Assembly: GCF_003992625.1 (NCBI RefSeq) | Contig: NZ_RZMW01000048.1 | Coordinates: 62,001-126,000, forward strand | Direction: 5' to 3' | Source: Pelagibacterium lentulum | GTDB lineage: Bacteria > Pseudomonadota > Alphaproteobacteria > Rhizobiales > Devosiaceae | Length of the DNA stretch: 64,000 nucleotides | Shown here: in pieces, positions 46,056-55,600 of the stretch | Numbering within the stretch: the stretch's first letter is position 1 | How the letters are laid out: every line of letters begins with the position of its first letter | The notes under the pieces: model-generated | Told to the model about the DNA's origin: nothing | Database searches by the model: none | Seen by the model: the letters and a program-made list of their open reading frames with translations, nothing else | Position numbers and translations under genes: made by a program

Positions 46056-48029
46056 ATGGAGGCTAAGCTGGCCGGTCCTTTCTCTCCTCTGGTTCTTGTC
46101 GTCGGCGCTGCCGTCATTACCGGTACGGCTGTCGTTGGTATTGTCGCAGGTCCGGGGCTTGTCGCCTGTTCGCAGACCGATGATTTCAGCCAGTGCATCA
46201 ATGAGACGTTCTTTGGGGCCCAGCCTGCGGTTGCGGTCGCCGATCAGGAGGCTGTCGAGCCTGCCGTGACCGAGGCGAGCGAGGATGCTGCGGAGGACGA
46301 GATCGCTGAGGCCGTTGACGATGTGGCCGAGCAAGAGGTTGTGGAAGCGGTAGCGCTCGTGGCGCCTCAATTCGATGTGGTGCGGGTTGAGCCCGATGGG
46401 TCGGCGGTGATTGCAGGGGTCGCTACGCCCTCCGGTGCCGTACAGATTTTTGCCAATGAAGATGAAATCGGCAGCGAAGAAACTTCGAGCGCTGGCGAGT
46501 GGGCATTTGTGACCGACACTCCGCTGCCCGGTGGCGGGGTGGAACTGCGCGTTTATGACACGCTGAGCGAGCAGTATTCCGGAACCTCGGTGGTGGTGAT
46601 CGTTCACGAAGACCGGCAATCCGAGCCGCTGGTCGTGGCTTCCGAACCCGGCGCAGCCAGCGAAATTCTGCAGGGGCTTTCGGCCGGTATTGTGGACAGC
46701 GCAAGTGTTGCCGAAGCCGAGACTGCCGTAGAAGAAGATCCTGTTGCCGAGATCGCTGAACTCGAGGCTGCAGCGGAACAGCCGGCGCTTGAAGTGGCTC
46801 AGGTGCCTTCTGAAGCTGCTCAGGATGAACCGGTCGCGCCAGCCGATACTGAAGCAGAAGTGCCTGTCGTCGAAGCTCTGGCCGAAGCAGTGAGCGAAAC
46901 TCCGGACGTGCCAGTTGCGGCGGCTCAGGACGAGCCTGTGACCGAAACGCCCGATGCCACGGAACCGGAACTACCCGCTGCAACGGCTGACGAGGATATT
47001 GTGGTTGCAGAGACTTCCACTCCGGCACAACCCGAGATTGAAGCATCTACAACACCGGAGCCTGCGGAGGCTGAATTGGCCGTCGCGCCGGTTGAGCCGG
47101 ATGCCGCCGCCGAGCCTGTAGTGGAGCAAAATGATGTTGCTGCGGCAATTGTAGAGCATGACGCCGGTGCTGCGGCAGAGCCTGCTGCGCCTGCCGATGA
47201 GTCACAGGTAGCCGAAGTCGTTATCACGCCACCTTCAATCGATGCTGTGGAGATCGATGGGGACCGGAACTTCTTTGCGGGATCTGGCACTGAGGGTTAC
47301 GCGGTCAGGCTTTATGTGGACAATCGCGTTGTTGCTACGACAACCGTGACCGATGGCCGTTGGCTGGTTGAGGCGATAAATGTGCTGACCGAACGGAACC
47401 AGCGCGTGCGCGTCGATATGCTCGATGACGATGGCGTTGTCGCCGGGCGTGCAGAAGTCAATTTCGTGCTCGATCTGCCCGTCATGGCCGACGAAACCGA
47501 CGCGCCGATTGTGGTGGCCGAAGATAGTCAGGCGCCGTCCACACCGGAACCTGTTACAGAACCCGAGCCTGCTGTTGAAGCCGAACCTACGCCTGCGGCC
47601 GAACCGGTCAGCGACGAAGCATCGGAGCCTGAGGCGGCTGCCCAGGCCGACCCGGTCCAGGTGCAAGAGTCGATGACGGAAACTCCGGTTGTGGAGGAAC
47701 CTGTCGAGGTTGTGGCCGATGAGCAGATCGAAGCGGCGACTGAGACGCCTGCCGTTGAAGAGCCCGCCGCGATTGTCGAGCCGCAAGAGGCCGAAGTGCC
47801 AACCATGGTGGGCGTGACCGATGGCGAACGCACGATGTCGGGGCGTGTCATCATTCGGCGAGGCGACAACCTCTGGACGATTGCGCGGCGTGTCTATGGT
47901 GAAGGCATTCGCTACACCCAGATCTATGACGCCAATGTCGCTCAGATCCGCGATCCGAACCTGATCTATCCAGGGCAAGTGTTCGATCTGCCCGAAACCG
48001 ATATGGTGATCGGCGAGGACGGCGAATAA
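46056..48029 (+). CDS. Long LysM peptidoglycan-binding protein with Ala/Glu/Pro-rich spacer
   Basis: This 657-residue protein is anchored by an N-terminal membrane segment (SPLVLVVGAAVITGTAVVGI). Two Ig-like or carboxypeptidase-regulatory-like domains follow the same plan (FDVVRVEPDGSAVIAG at about 107, SIDAVEIDGDRNFFAG at about 392), separated and followed by long Ala/Val/Glu/Pro-rich segments. The C terminus is a LysM domain (GDNLWTIARRVYGEG, YDANVAQIRDPNLIYPGQVFDL). The likely role is a cell-envelope protein that reaches through the periplasm to peptidoglycan. Single-gene unit with a strong terminator. The spacer is low in complexity and will vary between strains. Confidence 0.85.
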   Translation: MEAKLAGPFSPLVLVVGAAVITGTAVVGIVAGPGLVACSQTDDFSQCINETFFGAQPAVAVADQEAVEPAVTEASEDAAEDEIAEAVDDVAEQEVVEAVALVAPQFDVVRVEPDGSAVIAGVATPSGAVQIFANEDEIGSEETSSAGEWAFVTDTPLPGGGVELRVYDTLSEQYSGTSVVVIVHEDRQSEPLVVASEPGAASEILQGLSAGIVDSASVAEAETAVEEDPVAEIAELEAAAEQPALEVAQVPSEAAQDEPVAPADTEAEVPVVEALAEAVSETPDVPVAAAQDEPVTETPDATEPELPAATADEDIVVAETSTPAQPEIEASTTPEPAEAELAVAPVEPDAAAEPVVEQNDVAAAIVEHDAGAAAEPAAPADESQVAEVVITPPSIDAVEIDGDRNFFAGSGTEGYAVRLYVDNRVVATTTVTDGRWLVEAINVLTERNQRVRVDMLDDDGVVAGRAEVNFVLDLPVMADETDAPIVVAEDSQAPSTPEPVTEPEPAVEAEPTPAAEPVSDEASEPEAAAQADPVQVQESMTETPVVEEPVEVVADEQIEAATETPAVEEPAAIVEPQEAEVPTMVGVTDGERTMSGRVIIRRGDNLWTIARRVYGEGIRYTQIYDANVAQIRDPNLIYPGQVFDLPETDMVIGEDGE

Positions 48030-48035
48030 GGAAAT

Positions 48036-48060
48036 GGGGGCTGTGGCCCCCTTTTTCTTT
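48036..48060 (+). terminator. Intrinsic terminator after the LysM gene
   Basis: GGGGGC and GCCCCC (48036-48041 and 48046-48051) form a stem around TGTG, followed by a T-rich tail. Confidence 0.9.
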
Positions 48061-48096
48061 TCCTCATATGACTTGCACGGTGCCATTTAATCTTTT

Positions 48097-48112
48097 ATCG
48101 TTATATAACGAT
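48097..48112. promoter_or_regulatory. Perfect 16-base palindrome, candidate ArsR operator
   Basis: ATCGTTATATAACGAT is a perfect palindrome. It covers a possible ATG (48111) and lies 13 bases before the preferred start of the ArsR gene (48126), the expected place for autorepression. Confidence 0.65.
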
Positions 48113-48125
48113 GAAAGAGGCTGAG

Positions 48126-48452
48126 ATGGAAAAGGATGATCTCGCAGGAATGATGCGCGCATTGGGGCACCCGGTGCGCTTGGAAATTCTTGCGATTCTG
48201 GCAAAAAGTGCAAATAACTGCTGTTGCAACGACGTGACCGATTGCCTGTCTCTGGCGCAAAGCACCGTATCCCAGCATCTCAAGGTGTTACTTGATGCCG
48301 GTGTGATCGAGCGCGAGGCCAAGGGAACGCGCAACAATTACCGGGTGCGGACCGACCGCCTGACGGCGTTCAACAGCGCATTTTCCGGCTATGTACATGA
48401 TCTTGATGCCCAGACATCATCCTGCGACCGGACGCTTGAAGCCGCTGGCTGA
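48126..48452 (+). CDS. ArsR-family metalloregulator
   Basis: This 108-residue winged-helix repressor has GHPVRLEILAILAKS, then the recognition helix LAQSTVSQHLKVLLDAG. The Cys-rich loop NCCCNDVTDC (four cysteines) sits in the alpha3 region used by ArsR/SmtB proteins to bind thiophilic metals or metalloids. Start taken at ATG 48126 with AAAGAGG upstream, which leaves the palindrome at 48097-48112 as operator; the ATG at 48111 lies inside that palindrome. The Atm1-type exporter follows 57 bases later and is the likely target. Confidence 0.85.
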   Translation: MEKDDLAGMMRALGHPVRLEILAILAKSANNCCCNDVTDCLSLAQSTVSQHLKVLLDAGVIEREAKGTRNNYRVRTDRLTAFNSAFSGYVHDLDAQTSSCDRTLEAAG

Positions 48453-48508
48453 CCAGTCGGCGGACCGCCCTTCCTCACTGCACGCACGGGCAAAAGAAAG
48501 ACAATCCC

Positions 48509-50404
48509 ATGACGGAGGATCGCAAGGCATCGGTAAGCGCCGATGACAGCGCAATTTTTTCCACCATCCGCAGTCTTTGGCGCTATATCTGGCCCGCTGA
48601 CCGGTCCGATCTGAGGCTTCGCGTCATACAGGCCGGTGGCGCGTTGCTTTTGGCCAAGGCGGCTTCAACGCTTGTGCCCTTCGCCTATAAGGGCATTGTC
48701 GATGCATTCGATGCGACCGGCCCTGACCAGATGGTGATCCTTGGCCTTGCAATCCCGATCGTGCTGGTCCTCGCTTACGGTATCGGTCAGATCGTCGACA
48801 ATGGCTTTCAGCAATTGCGGGACATTCTTTTTGCCTCGGTTGGCCAGCACGCCGTGCGCCAGTTGGCTCATCGCACGTTCAGCCACATGCACGCGCTTTC
48901 CTTGCGCTTTCACCTGGCGCGGCGCACTGGCGGGCTGAGCCGGGTTATCGAGCGCGGCACCAAGGGCATTGAAACGATTGTCCGTTTCACCATCCTCACC
49001 ACGGCACCAACGCTTGTCGAGTTCGTGGTCGTGGGCGTGGTCTTTGTCTGGATGTTCGGTTGGTCCTATCTCGCCGTGCTGGCAGCCACCATTGCGCTGT
49101 ATGTCTATTTCACCATCAAGGCATCGAACTGGCGCATCAGTATCCGGCGGGCGATGAACGAGAGCGATACGGACGCCAACTCCAAAGCCATCGACAGCCT
49201 TCTCAATTTTGAAACGGTCAAGTATTTCGGCAACGAAGGCCTCGAACTGCGCCGGTTTGACGGGGCCATGGCCGGCTACGAGCGATCAGCGGTTAGCATC
49301 TGGACGTCGCTGGGCGTGCTCAATTTCGGGCAGGGCGTGATCTTCTGGAGCGGCATGGTCGTGCTCATGCTGATGTCTGCCTTTGGCGTAATGAACGGCA
49401 ACCTGAGCGTGGGCGATTTTGTTCTGCTCAATGCCTTCATGATGCAGATACAGCGTCCTCTCAACCAGATCGGCTTCGTCTATCGCGAAATCCGGCAAGG
49501 GCTGGCCGATATCGAAGCGATGTTCGCGCTGCTCGATCAGGACCCTGAAATCGAGGATCGGCCTGATGCCGCTCCATTGGCCATCACAGGGCCGGTTTTG
49601 CGCTTTGAAGATGTGCGGTTTCATTACGATTCTAATCGCCCCATCCTCAAGGGTGTCAGTTTCGAGGTGCCTGCCGGCAAGACAATTGCGGTCGTCGGAC
49701 CATCGGGAGCAGGCAAGTCGACAATCTCGCGCCTAATCTACCGGTTTTACGACACCATCGAGGGAAAGATCACTATCGATGGCCAGGATTTGCGCGACGT
49801 GACGCAAAAGTCCCTGCGCGCAGCCATCGGCATGGTGCCGCAGGATACGGTGTTGTTTAACGACACCATCGCCTACAACATTCGGTACGGTCGGCCCGAC
49901 GCGACGGACGAGGATGTGCGGGCAGCCGCGCAAATGGCGCAGATCGGCGACTTCATCGAAAGCCTGCCGCAAGGCTACGATACACAGGTCGGGGAACGAG
50001 GGCTGAAACTGTCCGGTGGTGAGAAGCAGCGTGTCGCAATTGCCCGCACGATCCTGAAGGCTCCGCCGATCCTCATTCTCGATGAAGCCACTTCGGCGCT
50101 CGATACGCAAACCGAACAAGAAATCCAGACCGCGCTCGATACGGTTTCCAAGGGCCGCACAACGCTGGTGATTGCCCACAGGCTTTCAACAGTGGTCAAC
50201 GCCGATGAGATTATTGTCTTGCGAGACGGACAGATCGCCGAACGTGGCCGTCATGGCGACCTGATCGCGCTTGACGGGCTTTATGCCCAAATGTGGAACC
50301 GCCAGCGCGAAGCTGCCGAAGCCAGCGAACGGCTTGCGGCCGCACAGAACGACCCGGAAGGCTTTCTGACCCGCAAGCGCGACCGGGAGAATGACACCAC
50401 ATAG
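48509..50404 (+). CDS. Atm1-type ABC exporter
   Basis: This 631-residue half-transporter of the ABCB7/Atm1 kind has six membrane helices in the N-terminal half and an ATPase at about residue 365 to the end: Walker A GPSGAGKS (397-404), signature LSGGEKQRVAIART, Walker B ILILDEATSALDT. The family block TVKYFGNEGLELRRFDGAM typifies Atm1 proteins. These export glutathione-linked sulfur or metal-glutathione conjugates and confer resistance to metals. The coupled ArsR-type regulator with a Cys-rich loop supports metal-induced expression. It could also serve iron-sulfur cluster supply. Confidence 0.9.
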   Translation: MTEDRKASVSADDSAIFSTIRSLWRYIWPADRSDLRLRVIQAGGALLLAKAASTLVPFAYKGIVDAFDATGPDQMVILGLAIPIVLVLAYGIGQIVDNGFQQLRDILFASVGQHAVRQLAHRTFSHMHALSLRFHLARRTGGLSRVIERGTKGIETIVRFTILTTAPTLVEFVVVGVVFVWMFGWSYLAVLAATIALYVYFTIKASNWRISIRRAMNESDTDANSKAIDSLLNFETVKYFGNEGLELRRFDGAMAGYERSAVSIWTSLGVLNFGQGVIFWSGMVVLMLMSAFGVMNGNLSVGDFVLLNAFMMQIQRPLNQIGFVYREIRQGLADIEAMFALLDQDPEIEDRPDAAPLAITGPVLRFEDVRFHYDSNRPILKGVSFEVPAGKTIAVVGPSGAGKSTISRLIYRFYDTIEGKITIDGQDLRDVTQKSLRAAIGMVPQDTVLFNDTIAYNIRYGRPDATDEDVRAAAQMAQIGDFIESLPQGYDTQVGERGLKLSGGEKQRVAIARTILKAPPILILDEATSALDTQTEQEIQTALDTVSKGRTTLVIAHRLSTVVNADEIIVLRDGQIAERGRHGDLIALDGLYAQMWNRQREAAEASERLAAAQNDPEGFLTRKRDRENDTT

Positions 50405-50451
50405 AGCCAGGCACCAAGCCAGGGAGATGCCTTGGTGTGGAGGAGGATAGC

Positions 50452-50868
50452 ATGAAGGTCGACGGATCGTGTCACTGCGGTGCCATCACTTTTGAGGCGG
50501 ATATTAATCCAGATGAAGTCCGTGTTTGCCATTGCACAGATTGCCAGCAGCTTTCGGGCACTGCTTTTCGGGTCACGGCCCCCTGCCAGGAAAGCCTGTT
50601 CCTTCTCCTCACAGGTGAGCCGAAAATCTACGTCAAGGTCGCCGAGAGCGGGAGAAAACGACAGCAGGCATTCTGCGCTGATTGCGGCTCTCCGATTTAC
50701 GCGACTTCTGATGAACCTCCGGGTTCACGGCGCTTCGGCCTCCGGTTAGGAACTTTGGCTCAAAGGCGCGAATTGACGCCAAAAAGACAATTCTGGTATC
50801 GGTCCGTGCTTCCTTGGTTGCCGTCGTTTCCTTGGATTGCAGAGAATGGAACTGTCTTCAAACAATAG
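50452..50868 (+). CDS. GFA-family zinc protein, third copy
   Basis: This 138-residue protein of the GFA/CENP-V family has DGSCHCGAITFEA, CHCTDCQQLSGT and CADCGSPIYAT as the three zinc-Cys clusters. Start taken at ATG 50452 with GGAGGAGG upstream. It is less similar to the tandem pair at 43016-43994 than those are to each other, judged from the linking sequence. It follows the Atm1 gene by 47 bases and may be cotranscribed, which would again link a GFA protein to glutathione chemistry. The 208 bases after it show nothing. Confidence 0.85.
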   Translation: MKVDGSCHCGAITFEADINPDEVRVCHCTDCQQLSGTAFRVTAPCQESLFLLLTGEPKIYVKVAESGRKRQQAFCADCGSPIYATSDEPPGSRRFGLRLGTLAQRRELTPKRQFWYRSVLPWLPSFPWIAENGTVFKQ

Positions 50869-51076
50869 GCCCTGTTGTTTCAGGGCTAAAAAGGGGTGGG
50901 CAGGAGACGGTCAGCTTTAGTACCATGATGTTGTTAAGCGGACGGTATTTGCGCTGCGGTTTTAAGTATAGGGCAGATTTTGATCTTCTGCGGATACTCG
51001 TCTGAGTTGGGTGCCACAAGTTTCGCTGAATACGCTTACATCGTTCAGATGGGGCAAGAAACCGCTTTGCAACTTT

Positions 51077-51532
51077 CTAGCCGAGAAGGGCCTTGCCCAA
51101 CCCTTTCACGGGTTCGGACCGCAAGACGAGCGACGTGGTGACTGCTCCGAAACGCGCGATCGTGTCGACAATGGACTCAAGCTGTTCGGGCGTTGGGACC
51201 AATACCTTTAGTAGAAAACAGTCCTCGCCCGTCATGCGATGCACCTCTATTACATGCGGCATATCGGCAAAGGCACGCAGCGCTGGTTGGATTTGCTCAT
51301 GTATGGTCTTGACCCTGATGATCGCCATCATGCCGAGCCCGAGGGCAGCCGCATCCAGCCGCGCACCATAGCCTGATATGGCCCCTCGCTCCTCCAGACG
51401 TTTGACCCTCTCCGACGTTGCTGGTTGCGACAGGCCGATGCGTCGGCCAACTTCCGATAAAGGCATGCGGGCATTTTCCTGCAATGCCTCGAGGATAGAA
51501 ATATCAAGGCGATCTAGTTCATTTCTCATCAT
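51077..51532 (-). CDS. Lrp/AsnC-family transcriptional regulator
   Basis: This 151-residue regulator has ELDRLDISILEALQENARMP, then the HTH GLSQPATSERVKRLEERGAI, and the RAM domain (MMAIIRVKTIH, HRMTGEDCFLLKVLV). It is divergent from a LysE-family exporter with an inverted repeat in between, the classic arrangement in which an Lrp-type protein senses an amino acid and induces its exporter. Start ATG at 51532; there is a second Met two codons in. Confidence 0.9.
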   Translation of the reverse strand: MMRNELDRLDISILEALQENARMPLSEVGRRIGLSQPATSERVKRLEERGAISGYGARLDAAALGLGMMAIIRVKTIHEQIQPALRAFADMPHVIEVHRMTGEDCFLLKVLVPTPEQLESIVDTIARFGAVTTSLVLRSEPVKGLGKALLG

Positions 51533-51557
51533 GATCTGTCCGAAGTTCCGTTAAATT

Positions 51558-51583
51558 ATCGGAAAAATAGCATCCGTTCCGAT
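51558..51583. promoter_or_regulatory. Inverted repeat between Lrp and LysE genes
   Basis: ATCGGAA (51558-51564) and TTCCGAT (51577-51583) form a seven-base inverted repeat in the divergent promoter region. A candidate Lrp binding site; binding is inferred. Confidence 0.5.
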
Positions 51584-51688
51584 GAATTGCTATTCCATGT
51601 TCATTCCACTGCGGTGAAGCTCACGAGCTTGGATCGTCAGGGAACCCTCGCCGGTCCACTATAATCATCAACACCGGAGAGACAGCTT

Positions 51689-52321
51689 ATGGATATCACC
51701 ACGGCGCTTGTTAGTTTTTCGATCGCGGCGGCATTGTTGACGATCACGCCCGGGCTCGACACGGCGCTGGTGTTGCGCACGTCCGCAGTCGAAGGTCCAC
51801 GCCGGGCGATGCTGGCAGGTGCCGGGGTAGTCACGGGTGTCCTTGCATGGGGGGTGATCGCGGCACTAGGACTAGGAGCGGTGCTGGCGATTTCTGAGAT
51901 CGCATTTCGTACCCTCCAGCTTGCAGGGGCGGCTTACTTGATCTGGCTGGGCGTGGGCATGCTGCGCGCTGCAATCCGGCCCAAGCCGCAGGGCGCTGCA
52001 ACCGTAAACGCGCCAAAGACACCGAACTGGTTTCTGCGCGGAGTAATGACCAACCTGCTCAACCCAAAGGTCGGCGTGTTCTATATGAGCTTGCTGCCGC
52101 AGTTCCTGCCCACTGCGGTTCCGGTCGTACCTTTCAGCGTTCTTCTTGCGGGTATTCATGCCGCGATGGGGTTGGTTTTTTTTGCGACGATTACGGCTGC
52201 TACAGCGCCTTTCCATATGGCACTGACCAGAACGCGACTGCCCCGAATTCTCGACGGCGCTACCGGCGGTGTATTGATCTTCTTCGCCCTGCGTCTGCTG
52301 ACCGACAGGCGAGCAGCATGA
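51689..52321 (+). CDS. LysE-family amino acid exporter (RhtB type)
   Basis: This 210-residue membrane protein with about six helices has the RhtB/LysE signature TPGLDTALVLRTSA near the start and FLRGVMTNLLNPKVGVFYMSLLPQF in the middle (residues about 112-136). It exports an amino acid or related molecule; the divergent Lrp-type gene suggests control by that amino acid. GGAGAG precedes ATG 51689. The substrate is not clear. Confidence 0.9.
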   Translation: MDITTALVSFSIAAALLTITPGLDTALVLRTSAVEGPRRAMLAGAGVVTGVLAWGVIAALGLGAVLAISEIAFRTLQLAGAAYLIWLGVGMLRAAIRPKPQGAATVNAPKTPNWFLRGVMTNLLNPKVGVFYMSLLPQFLPTAVPVVPFSVLLAGIHAAMGLVFFATITAATAPFHMALTRTRLPRILDGATGGVLIFFALRLLTDRRAA

Positions 52322-52648
52322 GGATACTGCAATCTTCCTTGCGGCCGCTTTCGGGTGGCTGTGGGTAGGATTGTTACGGCAAATATTGCGTCAGATTTCG
52401 GCCCTTGCATGCCGGTACCAAGCGTCCGTTTTTTACAACTGCAACCGTATGCCTTTGAGCCATTGTTTGGCGCGCTTTCGAGCCGAATAAACGGTGCACG
52501 CTTATTGTGGAAGCGCGCAATAAAAAAGCCCCGCTCGGGCGGGAGCGGGGCTTTAGTTGGGCTCTTTGGAGGTTAGGGCACGCATCGATCAAGACGCGTA
52601 CCCAGGGCTTTCTGTTGCGCGTCCAAGTCGAACAGACGCGCGTGACGG
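52322..52648. other. Intergenic region with terminator
   Basis: This is 327 bases between convergent LysE and RND genes. Apart from the terminator hairpin at 52520-52554, nothing was recognised; short open frames here have no family sequence. Confidence 0.5.
52520..52554 (-). terminator. Intrinsic terminator of the RND operon
   Basis: AAAGCCCCGCTC (52525-52536) and GAGCGGGGCTTT (52543-52554) form a perfect 12-base stem. Read on the minus strand it is followed by a run of T, so it ends the efflux operon; it may also stop the LysE transcript from the other side. Confidence 0.88.
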
Positions 52649-55600
52649 TTATTCGGCCGCCTGACGCGAGACGACAGTGACGCCGTTTTTCTCGGTTTCC
52701 ACCAGGCCAGTCGTATCCACATCGTTGGCGATGAGACGGGCAGCTTCGCGCTGATCGGGTGTCATCTCGTCGGGGAATTCGACCTCGACGCCATCAGCAG
52801 TTACCGCCGTCTTGGGCCGGATGAATAGACCCATGATGAACGACCAGGCCGCAGCGACGAACCGGCCTATGCCGATGATCTGAGCCTTCCAGATCGAGGG
52901 TGCAGCCAGCAGTACCGGAATCAACACCAGCGTCAGGATGGCCGAGAAGGTCAGGCCGAAGATCACTGCACTGGTGAGGTGCAGCCACCAGGCGCCCGAC
53001 AATCCGTTGATTTCGACAACGCGATTGAAGAAGTCCAGGTTCAGCCCGATGGCCATCGGGATAAGGCCCATCACCGTTGTAATGGTGGTGAGCATGATTG
53101 GGCGCAGACGCTGGCTCGCAGTCATGAGCGTGGCTGCAACAGTCTCGACACCATCGGAGCGGAATCGGTTGAACGTATCGATCAGAATGATCGCGTTGTT
53201 CACAACGATACCCGCCAGCGAAATGATGCCGATGCCGGTCATAATGGCCGAGAAGGACTGGCCGGTGATCAGCATCCCGAGAACGACGCCTGCGGTTGCA
53301 AGAACGACGGTCGAGAGCGTGAGAAACACCTGATAGAAACTGTTGAACTGCGTCAGCAGGATCAGGAACATCAGGAACAAAACGCCGATACCGGCCTGCG
53401 CCATGAATGCATTGGTTTCCTGTGTCTGTTCGTCGGCGCCACCAAAGTGGAACTGAACCCCATTCGCCCATTCCTGCCCATCAATCCATGCCCGCAGTTC
53501 GGCAACCTTGTCTGCTGCCATGACAGGGCGACCGGTAGCCGGGTCCTCGCCAGTCACGTTGGCAAGCACATTCATCGCATACATGCCGTTATAGCGGGTG
53601 ATCGACGCAACTTTCGGAGCCGGTTCGCGCTTGATGAAGTTTGAGACCGGGACCAGCCCATTCTGCGTAATAATGCGCATGGAATCCAACGCATCGAAAG
53701 TCCTCTGTTCTTCAGGCAGACGCACGACGATGTCGACGGTTTCATTGACGTCATCGGGCCGATAATTGCCTAGAGTGACCCCCGACGTGACAAGCTGGAC
53801 GTAAGGCGAAAGCTCGCGAACACTGACGCCGAAACGGGCGGCCTGTTCCCGGTCGATGGTGACTTTCCAATCGATGCCGGGCAAGGGACGGCCATCTTCG
53901 ACATCGACGGTGTTGCCAAGCTCGTTTTCGATATAGTCGCGCAAGCGGATAACGGTGGGCAAAAGGTCAGCATATTGCTGGGCTTCAACCCGCATATTGA
54001 TGTCCTTGCCGGCCGGTGGCCCACCTTCCAACTCGATAAGCTGGATATGAACGCCGGAAATATCGGCAACCCGCTCACGGATGTCGGCAAAGATCTCGCC
54101 AGCAGGACGCCGATCCTTCCAAGGGTCGAACTCAAGCTGGAAATTGCCGATCGTATCGTTGGGCACACTGCCCAGGGCGCCGGTCGAGCCGAAATTCATG
54201 ATCATCTCGGCGATGCCTTCGACAGGAAGAATTGCCTGCTCAACCTCGATCAGGATGTCGCGAACTTCTACTGGCGAATAATTGCCGCGCCCGGTTACGG
54301 CCACGGTTGCATATTCGGCTTCGGACTCGGGAAAGGCGACCACACCGGTTGGATTGTTGGCATAGGTTATGAAAATCCCGGCGACGCCGCCAAAGATGAC
54401 GACGAGCACAATGATAGGATGCCTTATGCACGTGGCAAGAAAGCGAACATAGCCACCCGTGAAGCCGCGGACCTTTTTCGGGTCGAAGTCGACTGCAGCA
54501 TTACCGGCAACCGCCTGGGCATTTGCCTTTTCCGCTTCGCTGACTTTGCGCCGTGCGACCAACCCCCCGACGACCGGGATGAACACCATGGCTGTCAGAA
54601 GTGAGGCCGACAGGGTGACGATGACCATGATCGGGAAGTAGCTCATGAACTTGCCGATAATGCCTGGCCATAGAAGCAAGGGCAGAAACGCGGCAATGGT
54701 CGTGGCCATAGAGGCAATGATCGGCGCAAACATCAAGCGTGCTGCCCGGATGAAGGCTTCTTTTCGTTCCATACCTTCGGAAATCTTCCGGTCGGCATAT
54801 TCCACCATCACCACGGCGCTATCGACCAGCATACCCACGGTAAGAACCAGGCCGAACATGATCATCATGTTGACCGTCAAACCAAGCATCTGAAGGATGA
54901 AGAAGCTGGTCATGAACGACACAGGAATCGAAAGGCCGATCAGAATAGCGGGGCGGAAACCAAGCATCGCCACAGCAACGATCATCACAAGAACGATGGC
55001 GGTCATCACCGAGTTTTCAAGACCGGTCAGCATTTCTTCAGCCGAAACCGCCTGATCGATCATGAAGCTGGTGTGGATGGCCTCCGGCCAATCAGCAGTC
55101 ACGCGCTCGGTCACTTCGCGAACAAGCTGGGAATTCTCAATGATGTTGGTACCGGTGCGCTTGGTGACGCCCAAAATCAGTGCAGGGTCGCCGTTAACGC
55201 GTGTGAAGGTTGTCGCGTCCTCATAAGTGCGCGTGATTGTTGCCACATCACTAAAGGTGATGACCGTGCCATTAACGGTTTTGAGTGGCAGGGTGTAAAC
55301 ATCCTGCGCCGTTTGGATCAGGCCGGGAACCTCAAGGTTAAAGCGACCGCGACCGGTGTCCAGAGCTCCGGCGGGCACGACAAGGTTGTTGCGCGCCAGC
55401 GCGTCGAACAGCTCGTTTGTAGTCAGGTTATACGATTCCAGCCGCAGCAGATCGACATTGACCGACAAGATCTCATCGCGGCCACCGGAAAGCTCTACCT
55501 CGCGTACTGTGCGAATGCCCTCAAGCTCGTCCTTTAGCTGCTCGGCATAGCTGAGCAGCGTGCGCTCGGGCACCTCGCCGAAAACGGAAACTGAGATCGT

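Noticed and set aside
47235-48086. Long open frame opposite the LysM gene
   Set aside because: Composition is a mirror of the Ala/Glu/Val-rich coding strand; no domain seen.
50412-50437. Terminator hairpin between the Atm1 and GFA genes (CACCAAG/CTTGGTG)
   Set aside because: The arms pair, but the loop is long and there is no T-run; it also overlaps the region just before the GFA ribosome site.
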